Shown here piece after piece: positions 22,651-35,161 of a stretch of 64,000 nt of DNA. Source of the DNA: Ophiura sarsii (taxonomy: Eukaryota; Echinodermata; Ophiuroidea; Amphilepidida; Ophiuridae); NCBI GenBank assembly GCA_035610835.1, contig CM069455.1, forward strand, positions 21,279,874-21,343,873, given 5' to 3'. Position numbers and translations under genes: made by a program. Position 1 is the first letter of the stretch. Every line of letters starts with the position of its first letter. The notes beneath the pieces were generated by a model, which had not been told where the DNA came from, ran no database searches, and saw nothing but the letters and a program-made list of their open reading frames with translations.

Positions 22651-25257
22651 GACACAAGTATATTCGCCTCGTTATATAGCCTGGGTCCGTTTTGTAGCCA
22701 AAAAACCTGCACGCCGGGTTATAAAAACAATTTTTGCTGTGTGGTGTAGTAGAGTTGGGGTTATGGTAACCATGAGATTATATTTTAAGGTGGTAGTTTT
22801 GATCTTCAGAGTGATACATGTAGTAATACTTTATGTCACCTCAATGGTGAAGTTGGGAGGTGACACATTTTACGCATCTTGATTTTGCACGCATAACTAC
22901 AGCATCCTCCACGAGATCAAAGAAGAATATCAGCAATGGGGCAGAAAGTGCTGCGCCTATCACTATATTATTCGCTGACGTCACAATCACCTCCCAAATT
23001 GAGCTGACACAAATGTGTGCATGCATCACTGTACTGTATGTAACCACGCTGGTCTCTAGCATATTGGTGGTAATTTAAAACACACCCACATATCCCCCCC
23101 ACACACCGCCCTTGACAGTTTATCGATGTATCACAGATGGCCCTACAACAAAAGTCAGAAAATCTGACTGTTCACTTCATTACATTGCTTAATCAGTTCC
23201 AAATTGGCAAGAAATAGTCGGTTTCAATCTCTCCACGTGCAAAAGTAATCAAAGTGTACTTGCGTAATTATGGCCACACACAGTTTAGGTCGTACACACA
23301 TATGATGCACAGTGCGTTCGTAGCCTTCATGCGCGCCCACATCGCTGCTGTAAGGAGGCTTTGCCAATTTGGAACTGAACAAACTATAGACAATCTTTGT
23401 TGTCCCTCTAGGTGAGTGAATGAGAGGAACATATGGTGTAACTCATAACTTCACACAGCGCAGACGGATGGATCCTGGTCATTACCCTAAGCCAAAGGCT
23501 ATAAACGTGATTAAACCTGACTGGGGGAATCCCCATATTCATTCCTTGGTTTTTATCGCTTGTGTTTACTTCGACCATGAGTAAATCAATTCTCTTTTGT
23601 CTCAGCTCTTGAATATACTCTGGTTCTCCGATGGGCTCAAAAACAGTTGCCGATAAATTGGCCAGAAATGAATAAGATGGGTATCTTAAACGAGTGTCTT
23701 ATAGTGTAAGCCAACATTAACCCAAATCCTACTTTACCAGTGAGCTCTCTCTGTGGTTCTGTGATACAAGACCACAAAAAACATCTACAATCATTGACAA
23801 AATGTGTCGAACACCGACCCTTATTGCCACACTGTTTGTACCATAACATGCACGCACCAATTGTTGATTTTTTGAAAAATGTTTTAATTTTGAAAAATTT
23901 GATATTGATAAATTCCCGAAATGTTTTGGAAAAACCAAACAAACAAACAAAACAAAAACGACCCACCATACCTGAGAGGTCAGTTTACCTGTACAATAGG
24001 GTGGTTTTTTACTCATCAGTGGGTGAAGGTTTTTCTTCCTGTGTGAAGGTTTTTTTCTTCTTCAAAAACTTCCTACCCCCCTTGAAGTCAAATGGTGCAT
24101 CCCTAACCATAAGGGTAAACTTATGGGGAATTCCCCTTAAAATATTTTCTTGTTTTAATGCAATGCAACAATAACCACAGAGAGAGCACTTCCTTGCACA
24201 AACCTAATTAAATTACAGATTATTACAGATTATATATGATTGGATGACAATCGAGTTAAGTCTAGTACTCTAGTTGGTTATGAATGATGTGTTACATTAT
24301 TAAGTGATACTGGAAAAAACACCTGGGTGGAATCCATGTTAAGGTGGTTTTTGAGAGTGGATTCATACGGATAATTACAACTTTTATACATGATCGAGTA
24401 CGTCTCCCTCTTGAGACATGAAATCACTAATTATGAAAAACATCTCCAAGACTTAAGGTTGCTTGGGCCAAAAGTCACATGGCATCATTGTAAAAATAAC
24501 CGAAAATGGTTAGGGTTATAAGACAAATTTACTAACAAAACTGAATCAAACAATCACTTCATGGTTTTTTCAGTCTACAATGTCAACTGACTTGAGGACA
24601 GAGCTGCTCGAGGACCTAAAATCCTTTGCTACATGTATGGGTATGAATCTTCAAACTTTAAAAGGGTCAGCTTTTAAAGTCTTTGAGAATCCGCGTTAAG
24701 GGTAGTTTTGAGAAGGGATTCTAAAATTGTATACATCCCAGTGGATGAGTGCTCCCCCCCCCCCCCCCTGAAAAACAATGACCTGGCGGTATTTGAACAG
24801 CTACTTGCTATCTTTGTGAGAGTTTGTTCTTCAATAAAACCACATAATGGCCGGTGGTAAACTATGTTGAAATCAATTCTTGTAAGATAATGTGACCATT
24901 GTGAATGAGGAAGAAGACGCAACACAATGGATGTCTGCATAATAATATTTCCGGAATGTTGTAATTTACAAATAGCCATTGATTTTGTCTGGATTTTGAT
25001 TTTTAAATTGCTTATAAATCATAACAATGGAACATACTAAACAAATGTTAATGATTATTTCATTGTACATACCAATACCAGGCCGTACATTATATACAGG
25101 AAATGAGGACTGTATTTCAATAGTTGACTACCGGTACCAATTTAGGAAACAGGTGTTTTATTTGAGTGTTTTAGATGAAATTTATATAGGCCGTATTCTT
25201 GTACTAAACTTGGTTTTAGCTTAAAACCGTGACTAACTACATGTAAACGAGTGTCTT
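22651..25257. other. Mostly unassigned DNA
   Basis: Apart from the Harbinger-like fragment (24009-24104) and a C-tract (24754-24768), I see no supported feature. Open frames overlap one another on both strands and have no recognisable motifs. Confidence 0.45.
24009..24104. mobile_element. Partial Harbinger-like MITE (right end)
   Basis: The end CAAATGGTGCATCCCTAA and the AAAACTTCCTACCCCC and TTTTACTCATCAG blocks match the right part of 39135-39413. The left end is missing. Confidence 0.6.
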
Positions 25258-25585
25258 ATTATGTGATCTTTTCCAGGGGCGCCCTCTATTCATGATTTTT
25301 TTTAGACAGTAGATTTTCTTGCAGATTTGCATTTCTGATCATCAATCATAAATATATTCCGAGTAACAGAACGATACGATTCCTAATTACTTCAAAATCA
25401 TGGTTTTAGAGTGAATTTAGAGTGAAAAATATGATTTTGAAGTTATTAGGAATAAAATCACTTTGCAACTCGGAATATATTCATGATTTTTGATCAGAAA
25501 TGTTAATCTGCAAGAAAATCTACTTTCTAAAAAAAATCACGAATAGAGGGCACTCCCTGGAAAAGATCGCATAATGTGCCTTTAA
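25258..25585. mobile_element. Palindromic MITE family B, copy 1
   Basis: The ends carry ATTATGTGATCTTTTCCAGG and its complement, and the right end extends to GCCTTTAA. Arms hold TTCTTGCAGATTT, ATATATTCCGAGT and ATTCCTAATTACTTC, mirrored on the other side, so nearly the whole element folds back. Related copies are at 30611-30914 and 58644-58963. Confidence 0.75.
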
Positions 25586-26086
25586 CTTAAACTTTCAAAG
25601 ATAGATTGCTGCCAGATCTCTGAAAAACTGTGCTTTGCCAATTAAACAAGGGAGAGGTATTCTAAAGACGAACGTGGTAAACCCATTTCCTCTTTCAATA
25701 TAGAACACCCATATCATTATCAACCTATGAATAGCTAGCTGCCTTAGGTCAGACAAAAGTACAGAACATGTACTTACACTTACAGTGTATACCTTTTGGT
25801 ATTCCTAGAAATTAAGCTCCCTGAGGCAAGCACATTTGTCCATATTCTCACGATATTATCAGAGCTCTATAAGGTTTGAATTACTTCCAACACACACACT
25901 CTATTCTAGCAAAGTTGAATACATGAATAAAGCCAACTATAAAATTGTAACATGTTTCTTGTCCCCCGCCATACTTACTATTTTATTAGGGAATTCTCAA
26001 TACATGTATATTCCATTTTTTTAAACAAAATGTTCCCCCAAAATAGGTTGGATAATGTTTACAAATCATATAGGACATAGTAAATC

Positions 26087-26683
26087 GGTCAAAAGAAATA
26101 AGCCCCCCCCCTGGGAAATGTGATTTTTTTCCCTTTTTTTTCTGGAAAACAGTTAGGCTCCTTAACCTGTTACAAAATGTAAAATGTAGACTGAAATGTT
26201 ACACATTTAATGTGCAAACAAGTTTCACCCCACCTTCACCTTAAAATGCTGCCATTTATTAAATTTGATGACCAATTAAAAATGACACTTTCTTGCATAG
26301 GGATTGGACAAATTTATGAAATTTATGGACCTGTGAAGTGTACTCCAAGGGATTATACACACCTTCAATTGATGTTATTCATTCAACCATGAACAGTTCC
26401 TTCACATTTTTATCCAAACAGGTGACAACCATGTGTTTCAATTTTTCATGGGTTTAAAATTTCATCAATTTGTCCAGTCCCTATGCAAGAAAGTGTCATT
26501 TTTTATTGGTCATCAAATTTAATAAATGACATCTCTTCAAGTGAAGGTTAACTAACTGTTGGGTGAAACTTTTTTGAACCTTAAACGTGTCTACATTTAA
26601 CATTTTGTAACAGGTTAAGGAGCCTAACTGTTTTCCAGAAAAATTCACATTTCCCAGGGGGGGGGGACTTATTTCTTTTGACC
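26087..26683. mobile_element. 597-bp foldback element
   Basis: GGTCAAAAGAAATAAG, a C-tract and TGGGAAATGTGA at the left are mirrored at the right. The arms keep matching for about 200 bp (CTGGAAAACAGTTAGGCTCC; ATGACCAATTAAAAATGACA). Its right terminal segment and flank are then duplicated in tandem. Confidence 0.75.
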
Positions 26684-26876
26684 TGTTTATTACAAATGCG
26701 CAATTGCCCAGCGAGTGTCTGCAGACGACATTCCAAAAGTTCACACAAAATGTTTCAAAAATTCACATTTCACAGGGGGGGGGGGGGACTTATTTCTTTT
26801 GACCTGTATATTACAAATGCACAATTGCACAGCGAGTGTCTGCAAACGACATTCCAAAATTTCACAAAATGTTTCA
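26641..26876 (+). repeat. 118-bp tandem duplication at a foldback/MITE junction
   Basis: ATTCACATTTC(C/A)CAG, a G-tract, ACTTATTTCTTTTGACCTGT and the adjoining GACATTCCAAAA segment occur twice with a 118-bp period. The unit spans the foldback end plus part of TTAA-MITE copy 4, so it arose after both were in place. Confidence 0.8.
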
Positions 26877-27144
26877 AAAATGTCAAGATCTTTTTATTTC
26901 ATTAGCATTTCTGCAGACGATCGACATTCCAAAAGACATTTCAAAAATGTCAAGATCTTTTTTAATATTTCATTACCATATTTGGAATCACCATGAGAAA
27001 TGCATTGAAATAAGTACAAACATGCAGCATGCCTAGTATTAGTTCAGTAATCCTTGAGATTGACTTTGAAAATTGGGAGAGGTTTCAGAAAAATCTGTTT
27101 TGTATTTATGGTTAAACTAATAATAGCCGCATGAAAAGTGTTAA
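26701..27144 (+). mobile_element. TTAA-flanked MITE family A, rearranged copy 4
   Basis: The family A body (TGCAGACGACATTCC to AATAGCCGC and TTAA at 27141-27144) is present, but its left part has been reiterated about three times. The 5' terminal repeat is lost where it joins the foldback element at 26087-26683. Confidence 0.65.
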
Positions 27145-27389
27145 GAATCAGTGAGGAACGGTACTCAACTTTTCGTTGGGACAGATCCTCTGGACCGCCA
27201 TTGATTTAATAAAACGACGCTATTATTGAAGGTGGGTTTTACCCTCGGAAATTGATCTGGACCCCCAAATTTCAGAGGCAAAGGGTGACCCACTGATTTT
27301 ATTTAATATTTCGAGGCCTGGATAAGCCCCTCACTTTGTTTTCAAACAAGCTAGGGCACCTGAACCACCTTCCTCCCATCTTGACCTAA

Positions 27390-28260
27390 GGGACCGTTCA
27401 TTATTTATGGTGGAGGGGGGGTTGGGTAAAATATAGGGGGGGTCATGTAACTTTCATATGTTGAAATAGGGGGGGGTTATGTAACTTTTTATTCTTAAAC
27501 AGGGGGGGTTGTGTAACTTTTTTAAACTAAGATGGTGGTGATTAGGGTGATTTTAGAGGCTATTTTGGAGTGTAAATGCCAATTTTTTGTGCGCTTCGCG
27601 CACATTTTCTTACAACCTTTCAACTTCAAAACATGTAGGCTACTTATGATGACACTACATGTACTTTCGAACAGCAAATCTTATTTGTGCACGCCCTGCT
27701 CGGACGATCTGTTGGAAAAACACCTATATAAACGTCAATGGTTGAAAACATTAGAGCCATAAAAAACATGTTAATACCCTATACTAGGCCTATGTTCCAA
27801 AAACCAATTTGATTAAAAACGGTAATTTCTTGCATGCTTTTCACCTCGTCTCACTCTCAGCTCTGCACCAAAGCTCACAAGAATATTTCATACGTTTTTG
27901 TCTGGATGTTCTAACTTTTTTTCGGGTTATAAAGACTCACAAAACACCCAAAATGTATAAATATATGACAAATGTTCCGCCTCGCTACGCTCGCAATGTA
28001 GTAAGTCATTAAATTATTGGCCGTTCAGAGACACAACCAACGAATCCATGGACAAAAGAAAAATACATCCCCTAAGTATGTGACAAGTTGATTTTGAGGG
28101 GGAGGTGGGTGGGGGGGGGGGGAGTTGTGTAAAAATATTTTGGTTAGTAGGGGGGGTCATGTAATTTTCAGTTTCAGCTGTAGGGGGGGTTAGGTAATTT
28201 TGACATACGAGTCTCGAATTTGTCCCAACCCCCCCTCCACCATAAATAATGAACTGTCCC
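27390..28260. mobile_element. 871-bp PIF/Harbinger-like element (TAA TSD)
   Basis: Terminal repeats GGGACCGTTCATTATTTATG and CATAAATAATGAACTGTCCC are flanked by TAA (27387-27389 and 28261-28263). Just inside the ends are repeated G-tracts with GTCATGTAACTTT-like words. Three-base TWA duplications and GGG ends are Harbinger features. There is no transposase, so it is non-autonomous. Confidence 0.82.
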
Positions 28261-28434
28261 TAAACACTGCTAAAGTGAAAGATATTTTGGTGAAAATTAC
28301 CCCTTCAATCTTGACACTGGATATGGATTACCCAAAATGTTCTTGATTGCATTTCAGTTTATATCATTTTCCACCTTCTATTGAATTTAAAGTCAAATAA
28401 AGAATTCAATCAAATGCAAACATAGAACTGTCTG

Positions 28435-28748
28435 GCAATGAATATTCCCATGGGAGTAAGTATTGCTAGACACATACCATAGCCAGTGAGCCAGTTAGTA
28501 CCATGTAGACACTCTATACTTTGTCCGGTACCAGATAAGCAGTATATTCCCATGGGAGTAAGCATTGCTAGACACATACCATAGCCAATGAGCCAGTTAG
28601 TACCATGTATACACTCTATACTTTGTCCGGTACCAGATAGGCAGTATATTCCCATGGGAGTAAGCATTGCTAGACACTTACCATAGCCAATGAGCCAGTA
28701 AGTACCATGTATACACTCTATACTTTGTCCGGTACCAGATAGGCAGTA
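28435..28748 (+). repeat. 102-bp minisatellite, three units
   Basis: Units starting TATTCCCATGGGAGTAAG lie at 28443, 28545 and 28647. The period is 34 codons, which holds a spurious frame open on the minus strand. Confidence 0.9.
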
Positions 28749-29051
28749 TAGTGGTTTTCATGAAGGTTTGACTGACCCCTGTACTGAACATTTCCCCCCT
28801 TCCCTCCCAAATATCGAATGTAACATTGACGAGACATAGCATGGTTTCATGTAGACACTCTATACTTTGTCCGGTACCAGATAGGCAGGATAGTGGTTTG
28901 ACTGAAGGTTTGACTGACCCCTTCCCTCCCAAATAACAAAAGTAACATTGACGAGACATAGCACTATACTGCCAGTTGCCACCTGACACAATATCATAGT
29001 CAATGAGCCAGTCAACACCAAACAGATACTATACTTTGTTTGGTGCCAAAT
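28749..29051 (+). repeat. Diverged relatives of the 102-bp satellite
   Basis: ACTCTATACTTTGTCCGGTA recurs near 28857 with new flanks (GTTTGACTGACCCCT, AACATTGACGAGACATAGCA), also duplicated; a weaker unit is at about 29030. Confidence 0.7.
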
Positions 29052-29401
29052 AGGCAATTAGTGGTTTTCAAGTCTTAAATTTTGACCCCTGCATATTTCC
29101 CTCCTTCTGTTTAAAATACCAAAAGGAGTAATACACTGACGTATAAACCAAAACGAGTAATAAACTGACATGTAATTATAGTCTCAAACGATGTAAAAAT
29201 GAATACAATTATGTGATGAACACATATAGGCAATTAGTGGTTTTCAAGTCTTAAATTTTGACCCCTGCATATTTCCCTCCTGTTTAAAATACCAAAAGGA
29301 GTAATACACTGACGTATAAACCAAAACGAGTAATAAACTGACATGTAATTATAGTCTCAAACGATATAAAAATGAATACAATTATGTGATGAACACATGA
29401 C
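29052..29401 (+). repeat. 176-bp tandem duplication
   Basis: AGGCAATTAGTGGTTTTCAA starts two near-identical units at 29052 and 29228, each ending ATGTGATGAACACAT. The second unit lacks a few bases near TCCCTCC. Confidence 0.9.
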
Positions 29402-30140
29402 CATCATCCGCTGTTGTCCTCCTTCCCCTATCCCTAATGGGCCTAATTAATGCGATACAACTCTACACATTGCAAAAAAAATCCAATTTACAGCATGAAA
29501 GTGGCAGGAAATGCCAAATTGCAGTTTTTAATAATGCATGCCAGCATAAAAGCCTACAATGTAAAATTGTGTGAAAAATATCCAGTGTTTTTACTCACCC
29601 TATACAAAGGGTGAAACGCCCTTCGCATTAGATTTTCACCCTTCAAAATTGTTTTCAAGAGTGTAAAATGTTGAAAATGTCATTGTTTTTCTGCCTTAAA
29701 CACTGCGCAAGCACACGTTTTGGCTATCATTTTGGGTTTTTCACCCTCGAGAAATTAACCAAGTGAAATTGCTGTAAATTTTAAATGTCACGCAGCTCTC
29801 ACGGTGCATAATGAAAAAGCTGTATTTTATGAGGACGGTTTTATATACTTGATTGTTTTAACTACACTTGGACCAAGTCCAATATTTCAGGTTGGTCAAA
29901 AGTAATGCCTATCCATCCATGGCTACCAATTAAATAACCAAAGACCACGTCTATGATTTATGAATTAATTGGCTAGACAAGTTATTACTCAACTTGGAAC
30001 ATGGCCAAAATGGTTAGGTAATAAACAAACATGTTGCGATCTGTATCATTTGCAATGGTTTCGTTTTGCAATCGCTGCCAAACTGAAGACAAGATGATGG
30101 CCGAAGGCGCAATCTTTTGTAAGCAGTATAGCGTCTGAAG

Positions 30141-30538
30141 CCTGGGGGGGGGGGGGCACTGACATTGGAAAAGGGTATAGGTATGTGCCACGCTGAAGAC
30201 CCCCTTTTTCACCCTCTGCTGCTAGCTCTTATGACCCCCCTTTTGAGCCTGCATCAGTTCTTAAGTCCCCAATTTTATTTTACAATAAATAATCGTGAAA
30301 TTTTGCGTTCCGAAGCTCCAATTCTTCGAAAATTTTGCGTTCTAAAACCAAAAAAATGTGTGTTCTTGCTAATCAAAATTGAGCTATAGGCAAGTTCTCA
30401 AGACCTACTTTTTTGAAAAAATCAGTTCCTAAGACCCTATTTTTCGTCATAAAATCCAATCAGTTCAACTTCAGCCCCCCTTTTTGTAACCCTGTGCAGC
30501 ACACCCCTACCCAAAAAAAGAGTTGAGTGCCCCCCCGG
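30141..30538 (+). mobile_element. G-tract MITE, family 2, copy 1 (8-bp TSD)
   Basis: Ends are CCTGGGGGGG with GCACTGACATTGG on the left and GAGTGCCCCCCCGG on the right. Both flanks carry GTCTGAAG (30133-30140 and 30539-30546), an 8-bp TSD with T2 and A7. The interior has GACCCCC-rich and TTTTGCGTTC-like repeats shared with 43070-43527. It is non-coding. Confidence 0.82.
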
Positions 30539-30610
30539 GTCTGAAGCATCAGAAATTCAGAATGTAAGGAGGACGGGGACAATTTTGGGGAACTGGGTAC
30601 AGGGATATAG

Positions 30611-30914
30611 TTAAAAGGCATAGTATGCGATCTTTTCCAGGGGGTGCCCTCTATCCTTGGGGGTTTTTTAAGTAGATTTTCTTGCAGATTTAAATTTCTG
30701 GTCATATATCATGAATATAATCCAAGTTACAGAGCGATACGATTCTTAATTACTTCAAAATCATGGTTTTTAGAGTGAAAATAGAGTGAAAATAAACTGT
30801 CTGCTAGTGAACAATCTATTTTCAACCCGTAAATTTAAGATTAAGAAAATCTACTTTCTAAAAAAATCATGGATAGATGGTGCCCCTAGAAAAGATCACA
30901 TAATATGCCTTTAA
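30611..30914. mobile_element. Palindromic MITE family B, copy 2
   Basis: It begins TTAAAAGGCATAGTATGCGA and ends with the complement TATGCCTTTAA. The central arms are partly replaced, with one ATTCTTAATTACTTC block left unpaired. The TTAA-like ends make the exact target (TA or TTAA) ambiguous. Confidence 0.75.
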
Positions 30915-31125
30915 TTACAATACAAGTGTTCCATTGGGCACTTGGCAGAGAGAGAGAGTTGTGAAATTCAGAGGGGATGCTCCTTCCTCATTTGGATCTT
31001 GAAGTAATGTTAGATACGATAACAGATTTTGTTGGTCACAATTACACAACACAAGCCTTAAAGAGTGGCCAATGGTATTAACATTGCTCGTTTCAGAGAA
31101 TCAGGCAAATGCAATTTAAGGCAAT

Positions 31126-31414
31126 CAGGGGTAGAATTTCGGCGCAAATCAGTAAATCGATTCGCGTAAAATCACCACAGCGTGATTCCAGGTCCAAACA
31201 GGACCATAGATGGATGACTAGTATTGACCCTTAGTTAACAAACATGCCGAATTTGGAAGTTTTGCAAGCTTATAGCCTTATTCTTGATATTATTTTCATT
31301 AATTTCGCAATAATCCATGGATTCTCAAAATTGGCGAGGATCCATGGACTCTCGCAAAATCCTTTCTCGAGAATCCTAACGGATTCGTGCAGTTGGTTAC
31401 GAAATTCGACCCTG
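31126..31414. mobile_element. CAGGGG-type MITE (5-bp TSD)
   Basis: Terminal repeats are CAGGGGTAGAATTTCG and its complement, with flanks GCAAT on both sides (31121-31125 and 31415-31419). It shares long blocks with 35162-35519, including AACAAACATGCCGAATTTGG. Some hAT groups and Transib make 5-bp duplications; I cannot decide between them. Confidence 0.8.
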
Positions 31415-31714
31415 GCAATTTGAAAGAGGCACCAACTTTATCCAACGCAAATGTACAACTTTTGAACGAAGTGAAAACAGCTGGAATGCAATTTTTTCAA
31501 AGACGCTAATTGCTAATAGGTAATTTGCCAATCTAAAATTGCCAAATTGCCTTATTTTTAAAATTGTGTGGCAATTAAAAAAGAATTGCTCTCAAAATTC
31601 TGGCATTCATTCAGCTTCATGCATATTTCATTCACAAAGAAAAAAATACACTTCAACTTGAGGATATAGTCCTGCTTTAGGGTACTGATTCCGTGACTGA
31701 GCAAAATCCTTTAA

Positions 31715-31919
31715 CCCCCTGAGAACTACCGGCCGATTGGTTAAAAAGATGGATACATCATTTATTGCACCAATGAGAGACATTGTTAGAATAATTGTAT
31801 CCCTGATAAAGATGGGAGTGAAACATTTTACAAGCTGCATTTGAATTGGCTATTCATATAAGTACATCTTAAAATAAACCAATCAGAACCACTGTAAGAT
31901 ACAGGTAGACCCCAGGGGG
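31715..31919. mobile_element. 205-bp TTAA-flanked MITE with CCC ends
   Basis: TTAACCCCCTGAGAACTACC at the left and GGTAGACCCCAGGGGGTTAA at the right are inverted, with TTAA at 31711-31714 and 31920-31923. TTAA followed by CCC is the typical piggyBac terminus. Confidence 0.75.
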
Positions 31920-32190
31920 TTAATGGGGCACTCTTTAAAAAAAAATCTTAAAAAATCCATGATATTCTATTCACAAGAAACTTTGTAACAAGATGGGTGT
32001 CAATGGATCGGTGTGGCGGTGCCCCCTCCCCCTGCCTCCCTCTGAGGCCCCTGAATAATACCAATACAAAGCTGTTGTTCTATAGTAATATCATAGCAGG
32101 TAATACATGCCATGTTAATATAAAAAGAATTAGTGAGCAAGGTCCTTTAAATGTATTCTACTTCACCATGTAACCTTTCAATGAGCTATC

Positions 32191-32790
32191 TTTTTCTGCA
32201 TTTATTTTAAAACATGAGACGGGCTCAGTGAAGCACGAAAATGAAGCTGAGGTATGGTCCTTCACATGCGTTGGTTTTTAATAACTGAAAGCTTGATTAA
32301 ACCCATCTCTGATGGAAAATCAAGAAATTAATAAAGGGTGCTATTCAACAATGAATGTTTGATAATGATAGTAGAATCCTTGAATGTTTTCCAAAGTATA
32401 AAGCCAAATAAAACAAAAAGTTTTTTCTCAGAAAAACCTGAAAAAGGCTTGAAATGTTTGCGCTACATTTATTTTCGTGCTTTTCCCACCAAAATCAGCA
32501 AGCGCGAAAATAAAAACTCACGGACAAATTCATTTTTGTATACATGTCGGTCTGTATGTAAAGAAACTCAAAATCACAAAAATAAAAACAAGCAAAATTG
32601 TTCAAAATGTACAAAGCACGAAAAATTACAACACAAAAAAACATTTCCACTTTAACAGTATGGGGAATGCGATTTTGTTATTTTTAGAAAAAACGCTATG
32701 GGAAATGCAGTATCTTTTTTCTTCATTTTTTTAAACACGAGATGGGCTCAGTAAAGCAAGAAAATGAAGCCGAGATATGGTACTTCACAT
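32191..32790 (+). repeat. Pair of 80-bp direct repeats
   Basis: GGGCTCAGTGAAGCACGAAA with its flanks (32191-32267) recurs at about 32712-32790, about 520 bp apart. The DNA between is AT-rich and non-coding. The repeats lack TG...CA ends, so I do not call them LTRs. Confidence 0.6.
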
Positions 32791-34290
32791 TGTGAAATTA
32801 AAATTGGAAGAAGCAGAGTCCAATAAACACTAAATAAATCACTGTGGAAGTCAGTTGTAATAATATTAGAACATAACAATCCATAATACAGTCACAACTT
32901 GGCTCACGCCATCATATTTTTTTAAAGGGGGGGGGGGGAATTAGGCAGTGAAATGTGAATTGCAAAAGATACGCGCACGGTGTCCAGAGACAAACTTTGT
33001 TTTTTTCCTAATAAAATGTACTTACTTACTTTACTTTAAATTAAATGCCTGGTAAAATAGCAGTCATTTTCAATTGGCGAAATAAAGTATCCGCGAAATA
33101 ATAGTGTTTGACAGTTTTTCATATCTGGGTGGGCTCCTTACCCTGCATACCCCTACCATATTATACTCTAACTTTCCATTCATAAACTTATTTGAAAATT
33201 AAATTGAAATCATACAAAAGACTACCCTATGTTTGCAATGTACAACCCACCTCAAGATTTATTCATTGAACCAATCCAATACTATTACTAGTCATTGATC
33301 TTTTAATATTTGGTGGCAAGCCCCTTTTGTCCTCAACCATGCATGCTATGCGGTCTATTCCAAACTTGCATTTCTGGCATTCTTGTACTATTAGTGTACA
33401 CCACAAAATTTGAAGTAAAACAATAAATAAAGGTGGTCTTACATGTAAAATACTTTCTCTTTTAAAGTGTACATAATTGTGCCTCTGATCTAGCAAACCA
33501 ACCAACACCTTAGGCCACACTAGTCCTTACAGTACCCAAATCCAGGATTTGGGTACTTTTGATCAGGCAAATGTATAAGGGGGAACCCATACCAAAAAGA
33601 CGAGGCTATCATGTGACTAATTAACATAGTAATTAAAATCTAAATTCTGTTTTTCACATAATGGACAGGTGTAACTTAAAATTTAGTGCTCACCTGGTTC
33701 TTGACCAATATGCATCTATTATTTGGATGAAATTCAATCCGGTAGCCTTACACAGAAAAACAAAATTACCAAATTGACCATGTGATTTAATTTTTTTCAT
33801 GATGGCTGACCATGGTGCTGTGTCCAACGTCCGAAATAACATGTATCGCATCACAAAATGCTCTACAAGACAGTATGTTTGCGACTCAAGTGCAAAGAGC
33901 TGTCGCATAATTTGTGATGCCATATTTTGACTAGGATGTAGGAAAAATGTCCAAGTTTTAATTGAGAAAGTCACTTTTAATTGAGAAATACCTTCAAGTT
34001 AAATGTTCTTGTCTAAAATACCACTTATTTCTGAACTTACTTTTGTTGATGAACAACTCGAAAGGGAAGGATGGGGATAGACTTGCTTCAAGTCTCTCTT
34101 GTTAGTCATTTCCATCTTATTTTTGCTAATTCCCTTTTACTAGTTTTAGTATGCCAGTCATGACACTTGACTTAATGTCCTTAATATGTTAAATATATGG
34201 TCACACCATTGACCCTAACCACTGTTTGCATCATATTACTAATCTACCCCAGTCACTGAGCTACCCAGGTTACTGATCTGCTCGCCCACC
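32791..34290. other. Unassigned DNA
   Basis: It contains a G-tract (32928-32938) and the small palindrome at 33531. Two minus-strand frames (33263-33520 and 33690-33974) are open but match nothing I know. Confidence 0.45.
33531..33557. repeat. Perfect 13-bp stem palindrome
   Basis: AGTACCCAAATCC pairs with GGATTTGGGTACT around a single base. It is isolated, with no terminator or promoter context. Confidence 0.7.
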
Positions 34291-34372
34291 GATCGGGCTA
34301 GTGAATTTGTAGGTATGTAGGCTGGGACACAGATCGGGCTAGTGGATTTGTAGGTATGTAGGCTGGGACACA
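34291..34372 (+). repeat. 41-bp tandem duplication
   Basis: GATCGGGCTAGTG, one variable base, and a shared ATTTGTAGGTATGTAGGCTG tail occur twice with a 41-bp period. Confidence 0.85.
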
Positions 34373-34631
34373 GTCTGCTTATTATACCTGTATCCAATTA
34401 GCAAAATTGTTCTGTGGCAGGAAATATTAAGTACAGCAATTTCAACTGTAGTAGTATAGCATAAAGGGGGTGAGTGATCACTCAGCCTGGAACCAAGGCT
34501 AGGATGGGGAGGGAGTAGGGAAGGAAAGGGGCTGGGGGAGAGAGCCCGGGGGAGAGCAAGGGAAAGTGGCGGGGGGGGGGGAAGCCAAATTCGACTCCAT
34601 CATCAACACAAACATGGAGGTCAATACTATA

Positions 34632-35053
34632 CATGTGATGCGGTCTGTGAAAACCCGTTGGATGTCGCAAAATGTGAACTAGGGATTATGGGTAAAAAAT
34701 AAAAAATAAAAAATAAATTTCTAGATTTTTAAAAAAAAAAATAGTTTCCAATACTTTTTGTCATCATCTTTCATGAAATGTCACCTTTAAAAACTTACTT
34801 AAGTCACTTTTATTATTAACCTTATAATGTTATTATTGAATTATGTATCTTTTTGGCCTGTTTTCATGATTTCTTGTTTTGTAGCTTTTGATGACATCAC
34901 AATCATCATTCACTCATAACTTTTTTTGTAGTGATCGTAGAAAAATGATCGAAACAGTTCTGTAATCAGCACAGTTTTAGCTTTCTTATGATATAAATAT
35001 CTCCAATATGAAAAATTCCGTAATGTGGCAGGTTTTCACAGATCGCATCACAT
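34632..35053. mobile_element. 422-bp MITE, TGTGATGCG ends
   Basis: CATGTGATGCGGTCTGTGAA and the right-end complement (TGTGATGCGATCTGTGAAAACC) are inverted repeats. TA-rich flanks suggest a TA target. The interior has GTAAAAAATAAAAAATAAA. Confidence 0.65.
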
Positions 35054-35161
35054 ATATTCTACTCTTATCATCCATCCTGCAGTCTGGAGAAGAAAAAAAT
35101 GAAATAAAAGAAAAAAATCCAGAAAAAAATCCTGCATTCCAACATTAGGTTTTCAACTTTG

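Noticed and set aside
23637..24174. Overlapping open frames on both strands near 23.7-24.2 kb
   Set aside because: They overlap each other, run into a Harbinger-like MITE end, and have no recognisable domain or splice signals.
28410..28667. Minus-strand frame with repeated peptide
   Set aside because: It is a by-product of the 102-bp satellite, whose length is a multiple of three.
32191..32790. 80-bp direct repeats as a solo-LTR pair
   Set aside because: They lack TG...CA ends, a primer-binding site and any coding between them.
33263..33974. Two minus-strand frames of 85 and 94 codons
   Set aside because: No family resemblance, no good start context, and no splice partners were found.
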